This document shows positions 1-8,916 of a DNA stretch of 64,000 nt, in pieces. Numbering within the stretch: the stretch's first letter is position 1; every line of letters begins with the position of its first letter. This stretch comes from Flavobacterium foetidum (GTDB lineage Bacteria > Bacteroidota > Bacteroidia > Flavobacteriales > Flavobacteriaceae): positions 372,001 to 436,000 of the forward strand of contig NZ_SJTF01000001.1 in the NCBI RefSeq assembly GCF_004634245.1, read 5' to 3'. The translations under genes were made by a program, and so were the position numbers. The notes below the pieces were generated by a model. That model saw nothing but the letters and a program-made list of their open reading frames with translations. It did no database searches and was not told the DNA's origin.

Positions 1-2
1 AA

Positions 3-1604
3 AGAAAGCCAGGCGACGACGATCAATGTGCGCCCGCGGCTTGGGTTGTAAATGATACCCTATTTTACGTAGGTTCAACTTGGAAAAGAGATCATCCGAT
101 TTGGAAAACAGCCGATCCAAAATCAGGAAGATGGACACGTCATGTAGATAAGGCAATGCTGCCAACTTGGGATCCAGCCATTTTTCAGGACGATGACAAA
201 AAAGTCTATATGTATTACGGTTCGAGCGGAAAACTTCCTCTTGTAGGTGTCGAGGTTGATTATAACACTTGGCTTCCAAAAGGAAATCAGGCCGATTATG
301 CAACATTATACAAAGCGACAGAAGTAGAGGATATTCAGAAACCTTACGGGCAGATTAAGGAAGTTGCCATTCTTGATCCGTCAGCACATGGTTGGGAACG
401 TTTTGGGCCAAACAATGATATGGAACCTGCACCTTGGGGAAATTTTATTGAAGGCGCTTGGATGACCAAACACAACGGAAAATATTATATGCAGTACGGC
501 GCGCCAGCAACCGAGTTTAAAGGTTATGCAAATGGAGTGCATGTTGGCGATAATCCGCTGGGGCCATTTGTGTATCAAAAACATAATCCGATGTCGTATA
601 AACCGGGCGGATTTGTGATTGGAGCGGGACACGGAAATACTTTTGCTGATAACTACGGAAATTATTGGAATACCGGAACTTGTAAAATTTCTATTAAAGA
701 CCGTTTTGAGCGTCGTATTGATATGTTTCCAGCTGGATTTGATAAAGATGATGTAATGTATTCTATTACTTCTTATGGTGATTTCCCAATCGTATTGCCA
801 ACTGCCCAACGAGATCAGACCAAAGGAGCTTCGTCAGGTTGGATGCTGCTTTCATATAAAAAGCCTGTAACAGTTTCTTCTTCTGAGGAATGCATGGAAG
901 TAGAAACACACAGAATGGATAATGGAGGCAAAAAAGTATTTGAAAAATTCTGTTACGGCCCTGAGAATTTAACCGATGAAAATATTCAAACCTATTGGTC
1001 TGCTAAAACAAGTAATCCAGGCGAATGGCTTCAAATGGATTTAGGAAGACCAATGGAAATAAAGGCACTGCAGATCAATTACGCAGATCATAAAGCGACG
1101 CAGTTCAATAAAGCAATGGATATTTATTACCAATACAAAATATTCATGTCTGATGATGCTGTAAACTGGACTTTGGTTATAGATAAATCTAAAAATGATA
1201 AAGATGCGCCGCACGATTATGTAGAATTGACAAAGCCTTTTAAAGCACGTTATATCAAAATGGAAAACATTCATAATGCTTCTGGTTTATTTGCCATTTC
1301 AGATTTCAGAGTTTTCGGAAATGGATTAGCAGAAAAACCGAAATCGGTTCTCGGATTCAAAGTCAATAGAAACAAAACGGACTCAAGAAATGCAATGATT
1401 TCGTGGAAAAAACAAAATGATGCCGTTGGTTACCATATTTATTACGGAATAGCACCAGATAAATTGTATAACAGTATTATGGTTTATGGAGACAATACTT
1501 ATGACTTTAGAGGTTTAGACAAAGGAACCCGATATTATTTTACGATCGAAGCATTTAATGAAAACGGAATCAGTCCTAAAAATAAGATTTTAGAAATAAA
1601 ATAA
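3..1604 (+). CDS. Glycoside hydrolase family 43 protein with F5/8-type and fibronectin III domains (5' partial)
   Basis: The reading frame is open from the left edge through the ATG at 156, so the gene starts outside the window. The first third is a GH43-type five-bladed propeller. The segment WDPAIFQDDD carries the Asp that tunes the catalytic acid, and FIEGAWM carries the likely catalytic Glu. A galactose-binding-like (F5/8 C) domain follows at about residues 255-390 of the visible part (TDENIQTYWSA, WLQMDLG), then a C-terminal fibronectin III domain. The protein probably removes arabinose or xylose side chains from plant or algal polysaccharide outside the cell. The substrate cannot be read from the sequence. 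No T9SS sorting domain is visible at the C terminus. Confidence 0.85.
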   Translation, partial: RKPGDDDQCAPAAWVVNDTLFYVGSTWKRDHPIWKTADPKSGRWTRHVDKAMLPTWDPAIFQDDDKKVYMYYGSSGKLPLVGVEVDYNTWLPKGNQADYATLYKATEVEDIQKPYGQIKEVAILDPSAHGWERFGPNNDMEPAPWGNFIEGAWMTKHNGKYYMQYGAPATEFKGYANGVHVGDNPLGPFVYQKHNPMSYKPGGFVIGAGHGNTFADNYGNYWNTGTCKISIKDRFERRIDMFPAGFDKDDVMYSITSYGDFPIVLPTAQRDQTKGASSGWMLLSYKKPVTVSSSEECMEVETHRMDNGGKKVFEKFCYGPENLTDENIQTYWSAKTSNPGEWLQMDLGRPMEIKALQINYADHKATQFNKAMDIYYQYKIFMSDDAVNWTLVIDKSKNDKDAPHDYVELTKPFKARYIKMENIHNASGLFAISDFRVFGNGLAEKPKSVLGFKVNRNKTDSRNAMISWKKQNDAVGYHIYYGIAPDKLYNSIMVYGDNTYDFRGLDKGTRYYFTIEAFNENGISPKNKILEIK

Positions 1605-1625
1605 TTTTTAGTTGTTGAATTTTTA

Positions 1626-1670
1626 AAAGCCTTAATCACAAATTGCAGAATTTGTAATTAAGGCTTTTTT
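1626..1670 (+). terminator. Rho-independent terminator after the GH43 gene
   Basis: An 11-bp stem (1626-1636 with 1657-1667) encloses a second 7-bp stem (1638-1644 with 1649-1655) and is followed by a run of T. It lies 22 bp after the GH43 stop codon. Confidence 0.8.
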
Positions 1671-1771
1671 TATGAAAAGGCTATCGAAAAACTCTGACAG
1701 TTCTGTAGATTTTTTGTTTCTTTGTCAATTAAGCCCAAAAAAAGGACATAACCCAAAATGTTATATAAACT

Positions 1772-3163
1772 ATGAAAAAAACGATTCTTTTAGCAGTTTT
1801 AGCTTTAAACGGATTGACATCTTTTGCACAGTCAAATGATGAGAAAAACATTAAATTATTCTACAAAAAAGCCCTTACCGAAGCAAAATGTTATACTTGG
1901 CTGGAGTATTTGTCCAACGACATCGGAAGCCGTCTTTCTGGCTCCAAAGGAGCTGCCGAAGCAGTAGAATATACCAAGCGACAATTAGAATCTTTAGGAT
2001 TAGATAAAGTGTATCTTCAAGAAGTTATGGTGCCTCATTGGGTGCGTGGCGAGAAAGAAACGGCTTACATTCTTGACGGTAAGGTAAAAACCAACATACC
2101 AATCTGTGCTTTGGGAGCTTCTATTGCGACTCCAAAAACAGGTCTAACCGCTGAGGTAATCGAAGTTCAGGGGATAAAAGAGCTTATCGCGCTTGGAGCA
2201 GATAAAGTAAAAGGAAAAATTGTTTTTTACAACAGACCAATGAATCCTGAAAACATTGAAACTTTTACATCTTACGGAGCATGTGTTGACCAAAGATATG
2301 CAGGTGCAAAAGAAGCGGCCAAATTAGGAGCAGTAGGAAGCATTGTTCGTTCGATGAATTTGCGTTTGGATGATTTTCCTCATGCCGGAAACCAAAGTTA
2401 TGGCGACTTGCCAAAAGAGCAATACATTCCAACAGCAGCAATCAGTACAAACGGTGCTGAGTTGTTAAGCAAATCTTTAAAAGCAAATCCAGCTTTGAAA
2501 TTTTATTTCAAACAATCTTGTCAGACTCTTCCAGATGCCTTATCGTATAACGTAATTGGAGAGTTAACTGGAACCGTAACACCTCAAAACATCATGGTTG
2601 TGGGCGGACACTTAGATTCTTGGGATTTGGCAGACGGTTCTCACGACGATGGAGCAGGAGTGGTTCAGAGTATGGAAGTAATTCGTATTCTTAAAAATTT
2701 AAATTACAAGCCAAAAAATACGATTCGCGTAGTGTTGTTTATGAATGAAGAAAACGGAGGACGAGGCGGTGCCAAATACGAAGAAGTTTCGAAACAAAAT
2801 AAAGAGAACCACATTTTTGCTTTAGAAAGTGATTCAGGCGGATTTACGCCAAGAGGTTTTTCTATTGAAGCAGATGATGCTAATTTGAAAAAAATCCAAG
2901 GATATAAAGATCTTTTCGAACCTTATTTGATTCATAGTTTTACAATAGGACATGCCGGTTCTGATATCAGTCATTTAACGTCTCAAGCGATTGTTAAGGC
3001 TGGTTTAAAACCAGATTCTCAACGTTATTTTGATTATCACCATGCAGCAAACGATAAATTTGATGCCATAAATAAAAGAGAACTTGAATTGGGAGCAGCC
3101 ACAATGACTACATTGATGTACTTGCTTGACCAAAACGGAATTACGCTTCCAGCATCAAACTAA
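1772..3163 (+). CDS. Secreted M28 family zinc peptidase with PA domain
   Basis: A 463-residue exported metallopeptidase, probably an aminopeptidase or carboxypeptidase-Q-like enzyme acting on short peptides. Residues 1-20 form a signal peptide ending in FAQ. A protease-associated insert spans about 120-240, with the catalytic M28 domain from about 270. Visible metal ligands are His280 in GGHLDSW, Asp292 in the DDGAG motif, the Glu pair at 326-327 in NEENG, Asp354 in ESDSGG and His423/424 in YHHAAND, so the active site looks complete. It is transcribed alone between two hairpin terminators. Confidence 0.9.
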   Translation: MKKTILLAVLALNGLTSFAQSNDEKNIKLFYKKALTEAKCYTWLEYLSNDIGSRLSGSKGAAEAVEYTKRQLESLGLDKVYLQEVMVPHWVRGEKETAYILDGKVKTNIPICALGASIATPKTGLTAEVIEVQGIKELIALGADKVKGKIVFYNRPMNPENIETFTSYGACVDQRYAGAKEAAKLGAVGSIVRSMNLRLDDFPHAGNQSYGDLPKEQYIPTAAISTNGAELLSKSLKANPALKFYFKQSCQTLPDALSYNVIGELTGTVTPQNIMVVGGHLDSWDLADGSHDDGAGVVQSMEVIRILKNLNYKPKNTIRVVLFMNEENGGRGGAKYEEVSKQNKENHIFALESDSGGFTPRGFSIEADDANLKKIQGYKDLFEPYLIHSFTIGHAGSDISHLTSQAIVKAGLKPDSQRYFDYHHAANDKFDAINKRELELGAATMTTLMYLLDQNGITLPASN

Positions 3164-3181
3164 ATCTAAAATAAAGAATTC

Positions 3182-3218
3182 AAAAAAAGCTGCATGTGAT
3201 ATACTTGCAGCTTTTTTT
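3182..3218. terminator. Bidirectional terminator between convergent genes
   Basis: A perfect 13-bp inverted repeat (3182-3194 with 3206-3218) has A-runs on the left and T-runs on the right, so it can end transcription of both the M28 gene and the minus-strand gene that stops at 3242. Confidence 0.8.
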
Positions 3219-3241
3219 ATGATTTGAAATAATTTTGAAAT

Positions 3242-3544
3242 TTAAAGTTTCATCACAACCAAATAATACACAAAAGTGATTGGAATATTTGATAGCAGCA
3301 ATATAATTTTAAAACCAATTTCTTTTCGCTGCTCCTGCAGTTTGATGAATTTTTCCGTCAAATGGAAAAACATTATACTGTTTGCAATTATAGCGGCAAC
3401 GGCAAATGGCCAAGCCAGAATAAGTACGTTAGAATTCCCGTTTGTGATCACGTAAAGCGCAAACAGAAATGTAATAATTATAAATGAGCCAACAGCTAGC
3501 TCAACAGACTGTTTTTCTTCAAAAGGTTTGTCAATTGATTTCAT
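3242..3544 (-). CDS. Small three-helix membrane protein, unknown function
   Basis: A 100-residue hydrophobic protein with three predicted membrane segments, at about residues 18-35, 40-60 and 78-97. The soluble loop between helices 2 and 3 is charged (EKFIKLQEQRKE). I do not recognise a family. It starts 4 bp after the upstream Coq4-like gene and is probably cotranscribed with it. Confidence 0.6.
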   Translation of the reverse strand: MKSIDKPFEEKQSVELAVGSFIIITFLFALYVITNGNSNVLILAWPFAVAAIIANSIMFFHLTEKFIKLQEQRKEIGFKIILLLSNIPITFVYYLVVMKL

Positions 3545-3548
3545 TTTT

Positions 3549-4001
3549 TTAAATTTTAAAAGTTTTTTTTATATCTGAAAGAGGCATCAGAAGCATTTTC
3601 GAAAAGTCCAAATAATGAAACGGATGCGCTTGTTTTCCTTTTTTGTATTGCTCCAAAAAGTATTTCATTTTATTAGGATAAAAAGCAATTCCAGATGAGA
3701 TTACTATAAAGAGGTAAAGACTTCTTTTGCCATTTCCGAAGAGATAAAACTGCATTCCGATTTCTTCGATAACCGAAACTCCTGTATCGGTCAAAACGTG
3801 AATGATATCATGATCTTCAAGTTTTGGCTGAATGTCAAAATGATGCTCGTACAAGAATCCGCCAAGTTTATAACCTAAGCTGTTTTCAGGATAATCCATA
3901 AGCTCTTGTTTGTTGATTTCCCAAGGTTTATTTTTCTTAAAATACTTTTGATAAGGTTCTTTGCTGTACTCGTAAAGCTTTTCAATAAATTGGTCTTTCA
4001 T
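3549..4001 (-). CDS. Coq4-like protein
   Basis: A 150-residue soluble protein with the Coq4 signature HDxxH-(X11)-E: HDIIH at about residues 64-68, followed by the second Glu of VIEE. In Coq4 proteins of ubiquinone makers this motif binds a metal, and the protein takes part in C1 decarboxylation and hydroxylation of the quinone ring. Flavobacteria use menaquinone, so the role here is unknown and is more likely membrane- or lipid-linked than ubiquinone synthesis. It is followed directly by a small membrane protein gene. Confidence 0.65.
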   Translation of the reverse strand: MKDQFIEKLYEYSKEPYQKYFKKNKPWEINKQELMDYPENSLGYKLGGFLYEHHFDIQPKLEDHDIIHVLTDTGVSVIEEIGMQFYLFGNGKRSLYLFIVISSGIAFYPNKMKYFLEQYKKGKQAHPFHYLDFSKMLLMPLSDIKKTFKI

Positions 4002-4055
4002 TTTGATTCGGTTTTAAAAGTTCTTTGAAATTCAAAGTTAAAAAGTAAAATAAAA

Positions 4056-4080
4056 GGCTCTTCTTATAAATTACAGAGCC
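4056..4080 (-). terminator. Possible terminator for the YiiX-like gene
   Basis: Short stem GGCTCT/AGAGCC (4056-4061 with 4075-4080) just after the stop of the minus-strand gene at 4089. On the minus strand it is followed by a T-rich run. Confidence 0.5.
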
Positions 4081-4088
4081 GATTATAT

Positions 4089-4763
4089 TTAGTAAGTATC
4101 GATTACGGTTTTCAGTAAATCCGAATCAGATAAATCAGAAGGAGCTACAACTTTTTCGTCAAGTGGAATTTCATTTCCGTATCTTTCTTTTAAGATTGGC
4201 TGTATCCTTGCATCGCTTAGGTTGAAATCTTTTAGTTTTTTGAGTTGAGACAATTCGATACCTGGGGCATTCTTGTAGACTTTCCAGATGAGTTCAGAAC
4301 AGTAAATTCGGGTATCTGTCCATTCAAAATAGGCATCGTATTCTTTTCCAATCAACGATTTTCCGTAGGTTTTCATTTTTTCGATGATTGCAGGAGTGAG
4401 TACACTATTATCCTTAAGTCTTTTTACAACATATTTAGAATCTCTTCCGTGTGTAATCCACTGTTCTAGAGGAGTAACTTTAACCGGCTGAACAGCTTCC
4501 AGAACCATCCATTTGCCATTCTGACTGAAAATGAGTCCACAATGAGAGAATTTGGAATTCGTAGCAATCCTAACAGCTTCGCACTGTTTCGATTCTGAAG
4601 TCTGAAATATTAAATCTCCTTCTTGAATTTTGTTTTCTAAAGCTGTGCTTGGTTTGTTTCCCGTAAACGGATTGTTAGGAAAAATTTTTATACTTACAAA
4701 TAGTGCACAAGCAAAACTCAACAAGAAAGTGAAAATCGGAAATAAATATTTTTTCTTTTTCAT
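4089..4763 (-). CDS. YiiX-like permuted NlpC/P60 cysteine hydrolase
   Basis: 224 residues with an N-terminal signal anchor (about 5-25). The body resembles permuted papain-like (YiiX/YebB) enzymes: EGDLIFQTS at the start of the fold, the catalytic His in FSHCGLIF and, further on, the nucleophile Cys in YCSELIWK. This His-before-Cys order is what defines the permuted group. Members hydrolyse amide or thioester bonds in the envelope, and the substrate of this one is not known. It lies on the outer side of the membrane by its anchor and is transcribed alone. Confidence 0.75.
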   Translation of the reverse strand: MKKKKYLFPIFTFLLSFACALFVSIKIFPNNPFTGNKPSTALENKIQEGDLIFQTSESKQCEAVRIATNSKFSHCGLIFSQNGKWMVLEAVQPVKVTPLEQWITHGRDSKYVVKRLKDNSVLTPAIIEKMKTYGKSLIGKEYDAYFEWTDTRIYCSELIWKVYKNAPGIELSQLKKLKDFNLSDARIQPILKERYGNEIPLDEKVVAPSDLSDSDLLKTVIDTY

Positions 4764-4806
4764 GAATAGAAATTAAAGTACTTTGAGTTACAAAGTAAGT
4801 AATAAA

Positions 4807-4840
4807 AAAAATAGCTGCCAAATAAACTGACAGCTATTTT
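4807..4840 (-). terminator. Terminator for the outer-membrane protein gene at 4861-5757
   Basis: A 10-bp stem (4808-4817 with 4831-4840) lies 20 bp beyond the stop codon. Read on the minus strand it ends in eight consecutive T. Confidence 0.75.
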
Positions 4841-4860
4841 CTGAATATTTTTAAAGCTTG

Positions 4861-5757
4861 TTAGATTCTGAAAATCCCTCCAACAGCAATAATTCTTTGG
4901 AAGAAGAAGAAATCTTGTGAAGCTTTATCTTCGTTGCTTGTGGTCGTTCTAATATCCTGCATATTGATGTAGCCACCTTTTAGCTCTCCTTGTAAATAGA
5001 AATGCTTGAAAAAGGTAATGTTAAGACCCGCCTTCGCAGAAACACCATAACCTGAAATATGAAAATCATCATGACGCTCTTTTCCTAAAAGGGTAGTGTT
5101 TGTTTTTGGATACAAAATACCAGCACCCAATCCTTCTGTTAAGTTAATCTGCACTTTATCAATATTTGGAAGACAAAATAATTTTGAGATATCATCAAAT
5201 CTAGAAACTTCTGTATTAATGTAGTTTAGCCCATCAGTATGTTCGTAAATCAAAAAAGGAGTATTAGGGCTGCCTGCCGGTATGCCGCCTTCCTTGGCGC
5301 CACCTTGAGACATATCTACAGGAGTGTTATTGTAATCTCCATTATAAATAGAACCAGGTTGATCTAAAGGCAAATTAATTTTTCCAGTAACGTTTGCTAT
5401 CTGATTCTGCGTCATTACATATTTCATGTGATCAACACCAATTGTTACATTGTAATGGTCACTAATAAAATATCCGAATCTCAAGTTTGTCTGAGGTATG
5501 GTCATTTTGGTAGGATTAATATAGTCTATGTGCCAACCTTTAGGTTTGTCATGAGCTTTCATGTTTTCAACCGTAAAGTTGTAATCCTTACCCCTAAAGT
5601 TTACATCAGATTTTGAGTAACTTTCTCTATTACCACCCCAGGTTACAAAGAATTTTCCTTTGTTGTGAGCGGCATATTTTTGAACCGGAATTTCCTCCTG
5701 AGCCAATGCGTTTAAAGAAACACAAGCCAGCAAGAAAAATAAAAATTTTGTTTTCAA
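4861..5757 (-). CDS. Outer-membrane beta-barrel protein, unknown function
   Basis: 298 residues starting with a signal peptide that ends in ALAQ (about residue 19). The rest alternates aromatic and polar residues in short strands (FFVTWGGNRESYS, LRFGYFISDHYNVTIGVDH, FYLQGELKGGYI) and ends in FRI, as expected of an outer-membrane barrel. I recognise no specific family. It begins 18 bp after kdsA ends on the same strand, so it may share the kdsA transcript. Confidence 0.65.
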   Translation of the reverse strand: MKTKFLFFLLACVSLNALAQEEIPVQKYAAHNKGKFFVTWGGNRESYSKSDVNFRGKDYNFTVENMKAHDKPKGWHIDYINPTKMTIPQTNLRFGYFISDHYNVTIGVDHMKYVMTQNQIANVTGKINLPLDQPGSIYNGDYNNTPVDMSQGGAKEGGIPAGSPNTPFLIYEHTDGLNYINTEVSRFDDISKLFCLPNIDKVQINLTEGLGAGILYPKTNTTLLGKERHDDFHISGYGVSAKAGLNITFFKHFYLQGELKGGYINMQDIRTTTSNEDKASQDFFFFQRIIAVGGIFRI

Positions 5758-5775
5758 AGAACTTAAGTATTATAA

Positions 5776-6594
5776 TTAAAAGGCGTTTACAGTTTTTCTG
5801 ATGGCTACTAACTTATTCATTAAACCTTCGAAGTAATCTAAATGAAGCATATTAGCGCCATCACTTTTGGCATTTGCAGGGTCAAAATGGGTTTCGATAA
5901 AAATACCGTCAACACCAACTGCAATACCTGCTTTAGCAACAGTTTCAATCATATCAGGTCTTCCTCCTGTAACCCCTGCGGTTTGATTTGGCTGTTGTAA
6001 AGAATGTGTCACATCTAAGACAGTAGAAGCATATTGTTGCATAGTCGGAATTCCTCTAAAATCAACAATCATGTCTTGGTAACCAAACATAGTACCGCGA
6101 TCTGTAACCATAACATTCTCATTATTACAGTCTAATACTTTTTGCACGGCGTGTTTCATGCTTTCCGGACTCATGAATTGTCCTTTTTTCAAATTGACAG
6201 TTTTTCCGGTATTAGCCGCCGCTACAACTAAATCGGTTTGGCGTACTAAAAATGCAGGAATCTGTAATACATCTACATATTGAGCGGCTTTATCAGCGTC
6301 TTCGTTAGTGTGGATATCAGTGACAGTTGGAACGTGAAAGGTTTCTGAGACTTTTCTAAGGATTTTTAAAGCTTTTTCGTCTCCAATTCCAGAAAAACTA
6401 TCAATTCTAGATCGGTTCGCTTTTTTGAACGATCCTTTAAAAACATAAGGAATCTGAAGTTTGTCGGTAATACCAACTAATTTCTCAGCAATTCTAAGTG
6501 CCATTTCTTCTCCTTCGATAGCGCAAGGACCCGCTAATAAAAAGAAATTTCCGCTCTCAGTATGCTTGATTTGTGGAATATTGTGTATGTTCAT
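5776..6594 (-). CDS. kdsA: 3-deoxy-8-phosphooctulonate synthase
   Basis: A 272-residue cytoplasmic enzyme that condenses phosphoenolpyruvate with arabinose 5-phosphate to make Kdo-8-phosphate for the lipopolysaccharide inner core. Family motifs are plain: LLAGPCAIEG near the start, FKGSFKKANRS, TDRGTMFGYQDMIVDFR, VTHSLQQP and IFIETHFDP. The Cys in AGPC, with the later His and Asp, is the pattern of the metal-dependent class, as in Aquifex, whereas the Escherichia coli enzyme has Asn there. A -7 element lies 21 bp upstream. Confidence 0.96.
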   Translation of the reverse strand: MNIHNIPQIKHTESGNFFLLAGPCAIEGEEMALRIAEKLVGITDKLQIPYVFKGSFKKANRSRIDSFSGIGDEKALKILRKVSETFHVPTVTDIHTNEDADKAAQYVDVLQIPAFLVRQTDLVVAAANTGKTVNLKKGQFMSPESMKHAVQKVLDCNNENVMVTDRGTMFGYQDMIVDFRGIPTMQQYASTVLDVTHSLQQPNQTAGVTGGRPDMIETVAKAGIAVGVDGIFIETHFDPANAKSDGANMLHLDYFEGLMNKLVAIRKTVNAF

Positions 6595-6614
6595 TATATG
6601 AATTTTTGGTAATG

Positions 6615-6622
6615 CAAAGGTA
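6615..6622 (-). promoter_or_regulatory. -7 promoter element for kdsA
   Basis: Minus-strand TACCTTTG matches the Bacteroidota -7 consensus TAnnTTTG and lies 20 bp before the kdsA start. No good TTG -33 box is seen at 17-23 bp, only a TTC. Confidence 0.5.
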
Positions 6623-7024
6623 GTTAGGATTTATGAATAGGAGATGAAGATTTAAGATTATTTTATGAATCCTGACCGCTATCGCAACTGATGTTCACTA
6701 CAATATGTTTTTTAATTTTTTTTTCAAAATCTGTTCAGTAGCATCATTCGGTCGCACTCTCTGAACCTAAAAATAAGTTGTTAAATATGATTTTCGCTTT
6801 TATCTAGACTAAGACATTAGCTGAATTACCAAAACTACTCTAAATCAGAATTTATTTTTGGCGACAATATTATGGCATCAGAAGAAGTTTTTATATGACT
6901 TCGGTCATGTTTTACTATTTTCTGACATTGTCGTATTTAAAAATAACTGACGAGTTATTGTTTTGGATGTAATTAAGAAAATTTAAGTTAAATAGGTTAG
7001 CTTCAGGATTTTTTTGATTTCATT
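6623..7024. other. Intergenic region without a recognised gene
   Basis: About 400 bp of A+T-rich sequence between kdsA and the next minus-strand gene. I found no long reading frame, tRNA or repeat. The only structure noted is a short hairpin with a TTCG tetraloop at 6895-6908. Confidence 0.5.
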
Positions 7025-7342
7025 TTACTGGTAGTTTTTTCTCGTAAGATGTTGCACTATAATTACCATTAAAAGCATTAAGAAAATAAAAAACGAGATC
7101 ATGATAATTCCTAACATCCCCATTCCGCAATGGTATTGGTTGCCACCGAGATTTTCGAAGAAATTATGCGCTGCCACAAAATAAGCGATAATAGATAATA
7201 TTGCCTGCAATGTAATGCTGATTATCGATATGGCGCCAAAACTTAAGGAAATGGTTTGATTGATTGCTTTTCTGCCATAGATTAATTGGAAAAATAGCCC
7301 TATTAGCATTAGAATAAATGGAGAGACTCCGTACATAATCAA
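7025..7342 (-). CDS. Small membrane protein, unknown function
   Basis: A 105-residue, very hydrophobic protein with three probable membrane helices (about 5-24, 32-58 and 75-97) and a short polar loop containing His and Cys (NQYHCGMG). No family recognised. Its start directly abuts the stop of the upstream gene, and it is the last gene of the ether-lipid-type operon. Confidence 0.55.
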   Translation of the reverse strand: MIMYGVSPFILMLIGLFFQLIYGRKAINQTISLSFGAISIISITLQAILSIIAYFVAAHNFFENLGGNQYHCGMGMLGIIMISFFIFLMLLMVIIVQHLTRKNYQ

Positions 7343-7708
7343 TTAATTTGTAATGATAGTTTTAAATGAATTGTTCTTCTTTAAATCAATTATCTGATTT
7401 ATAGTGAGGTTATTGGTTAATTCATTTTCAGTCCGTAAAACTTCATATTTATCTTGATGAATGAATTCATATAAATCCAAAGTATCTTTTTTATTGGTTA
7501 CAATCAACGCTCTTTTCCAGTTCTTAGAGATAATTCCAAATTTATTGTTATCCTTATTTACAATTAGATCTCCGCTCTTGCATTCAAAATAAATCTGTTG
7601 TAAGTTTCCGTAGTGATCGTCAATTTCCATCAGATAAAAGCCGCTAATAGTAAACACAATCAGCGTGAACAGCAAAATAGTAAATGCAGTAAAGATTCTT
7701 TTTCTCAT
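7343..7708 (-). CDS. Membrane-anchored small protein, unknown function
   Basis: 121 residues with one N-terminal membrane segment (about 7-27), then a soluble domain of roughly 90 residues rich in Lys and Asn (KSGDLIVNKDNNKFGIISKNWKR). No family recognised. It sits between a lipoprotein gene and a membrane protein gene on the same strand with short gaps. Confidence 0.55.
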   Translation of the reverse strand: MRKRIFTAFTILLFTLIVFTISGFYLMEIDDHYGNLQQIYFECKSGDLIVNKDNNKFGIISKNWKRALIVTNKKDTLDLYEFIHQDKYEVLRTENELTNNLTINQIIDLKKNNSFKTIITN

Positions 7709-7733
7709 TTGGATAATATACTTATACTATATA

Positions 7734-8186
7734 CTATTCCTGCTTAATACTTAATCCCATTGGAACCATCAAAATTCCTTTTTCATAAATATTCAAATAA
7801 AGTTTAACGGGCTTTTTCTGGCCTTCCCACTTTAGTTCATATACATTCAAAAATCCAGCGCCCATATTGCTTCTTTTGGTCGGAAAAGGACAACAGGTTT
7901 CGAGCCTCGTATATGTGATTTTTTCGCCATTTGGTCCTGCAAGCGCATTAAGGAAACGTGTTTCGTTTAAAGCTTCGTCAGTAGTATTTCTAAAAAAGAT
8001 ATTCACAGGATAATCTGGGTCGTAGCCATATCTCTTGTCACTGCTGAAAAGCGTAATAGCAAAAGTATTATTTTTTTTAAGGACTAAATCTGGAGCGTTA
8101 TCATCTACATTTTTTAAAGTCGATTTAGTGCTTACGCAAGAGGTCATAGCTGCTAGCAAAATAACGAAAAGGGCAGTTTTTTTCAT
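7734..8186 (-). CDS. Lipoprotein, unknown function
   Basis: A 150-residue protein with a lipobox: a hydrophobic stretch followed by MTSC, with Cys17 as the lipid-carrying residue. The mature part is short and beta-rich (FAITLFSSDKRYGYDPDYP), and I do not recognise it. It lies 46 bp downstream of the lysoplasmalogenase gene on the same strand. Confidence 0.6.
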   Translation of the reverse strand: MKKTALFVILLAAMTSCVSTKSTLKNVDDNAPDLVLKKNNTFAITLFSSDKRYGYDPDYPVNIFFRNTTDEALNETRFLNALAGPNGEKITYTRLETCCPFPTKRSNMGAGFLNVYELKWEGQKKPVKLYLNIYEKGILMVPMGLSIKQE

Positions 8187-8232
8187 GGGTTTGGTTAATT
8201 TATTCTAACAAATGTAAGAGTTTTGCAGTATC

Positions 8233-8910
8233 TTATTTCGTTTTTTTCGAATTCAGTTTCAAAATACCAATTACAATCAGATATTGTGCCATTAGATAAG
8301 AAAGCATGATAAAAAAGGAACTTCTTTCTATTGGATGATAGAATTTGTTTACTGCCAAAATACTATCTGAAATTACAAAAGATAAAGCTCCCAGAAATAC
8401 CTGCCAATTTCCTGATTTTTCCCAGATAAGCAAACCGTTGAAGGCAAACAATAACATGGTCGAAATCACGCTTGCGTATACGATAACGGGCATTTCCAGG
8501 CTTCCGAGATATGGCAGCAAGAAACTCACCATTCCGATTAGATAAACAGCGATCAATATGCTTCCGAGAATAAAGATGTTTTTGTTCCTTTTTTTCGAAG
8601 ATTTAATCTGCTGGTTAAAAAGCACGCAATAAATGATATGCGCTATCAAAAAGAAAACCAAGCCGAGAATAAAATAAGTTTCGCCCAAATCTGTAAAAAG
8701 CAGAATTACATCTCCAAGCCACGAGAAAAAAAGTGCGGCAATAAGATTGTTTTTGGTTGGGAATTTATGATAAAAATAAGCTGCAAAAACTAAAATCGGA
8801 ACCAGAATTGGTTTTAGGAATATATCAAAATGTTCATGCCCGAGGTACATTGCAATCAGGTAGAGGACGCTGACGACAATGAAAATTTTAAAAAACGATG
8901 AATTTTTCAT
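8233..8910 (-). CDS. Lysoplasmalogenase (YhhN/TMEM86 family)
   Basis: A 225-residue membrane protein with about eight helices. Two conserved family segments are visible: FSWLGDVILLF (about residues 66-76) and FVISDSILAVNKF (about 178-190), whose Asp residues are the likely catalytic pair. In animals (TMEM86A and TMEM86B) and in characterised bacterial homologues the family hydrolyses the vinyl-ether bond of lysoplasmalogens to an aldehyde and a glycerophospho compound. It follows the alkylglycerol-monooxygenase-like gene after 6 bp, which supports a role in ether-lipid turnover. Confidence 0.85.
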   Translation of the reverse strand: MKNSSFFKIFIVVSVLYLIAMYLGHEHFDIFLKPILVPILVFAAYFYHKFPTKNNLIAALFFSWLGDVILLFTDLGETYFILGLVFFLIAHIIYCVLFNQQIKSSKKRNKNIFILGSILIAVYLIGMVSFLLPYLGSLEMPVIVYASVISTMLLFAFNGLLIWEKSGNWQVFLGALSFVISDSILAVNKFYHPIERSSFFIMLSYLMAQYLIVIGILKLNSKKTK

Positions 8911-8916
8911 ATAGGG

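Noticed and set aside
381..809. 142-codon antisense frame in the GH43 gene
   Set aside because: It is antisense to a well supported catalytic domain and has no recognisable motif.
6895..6908. TTCG-loop hairpin as a terminator
   Set aside because: The stem is only 5 bp and no T-run follows.
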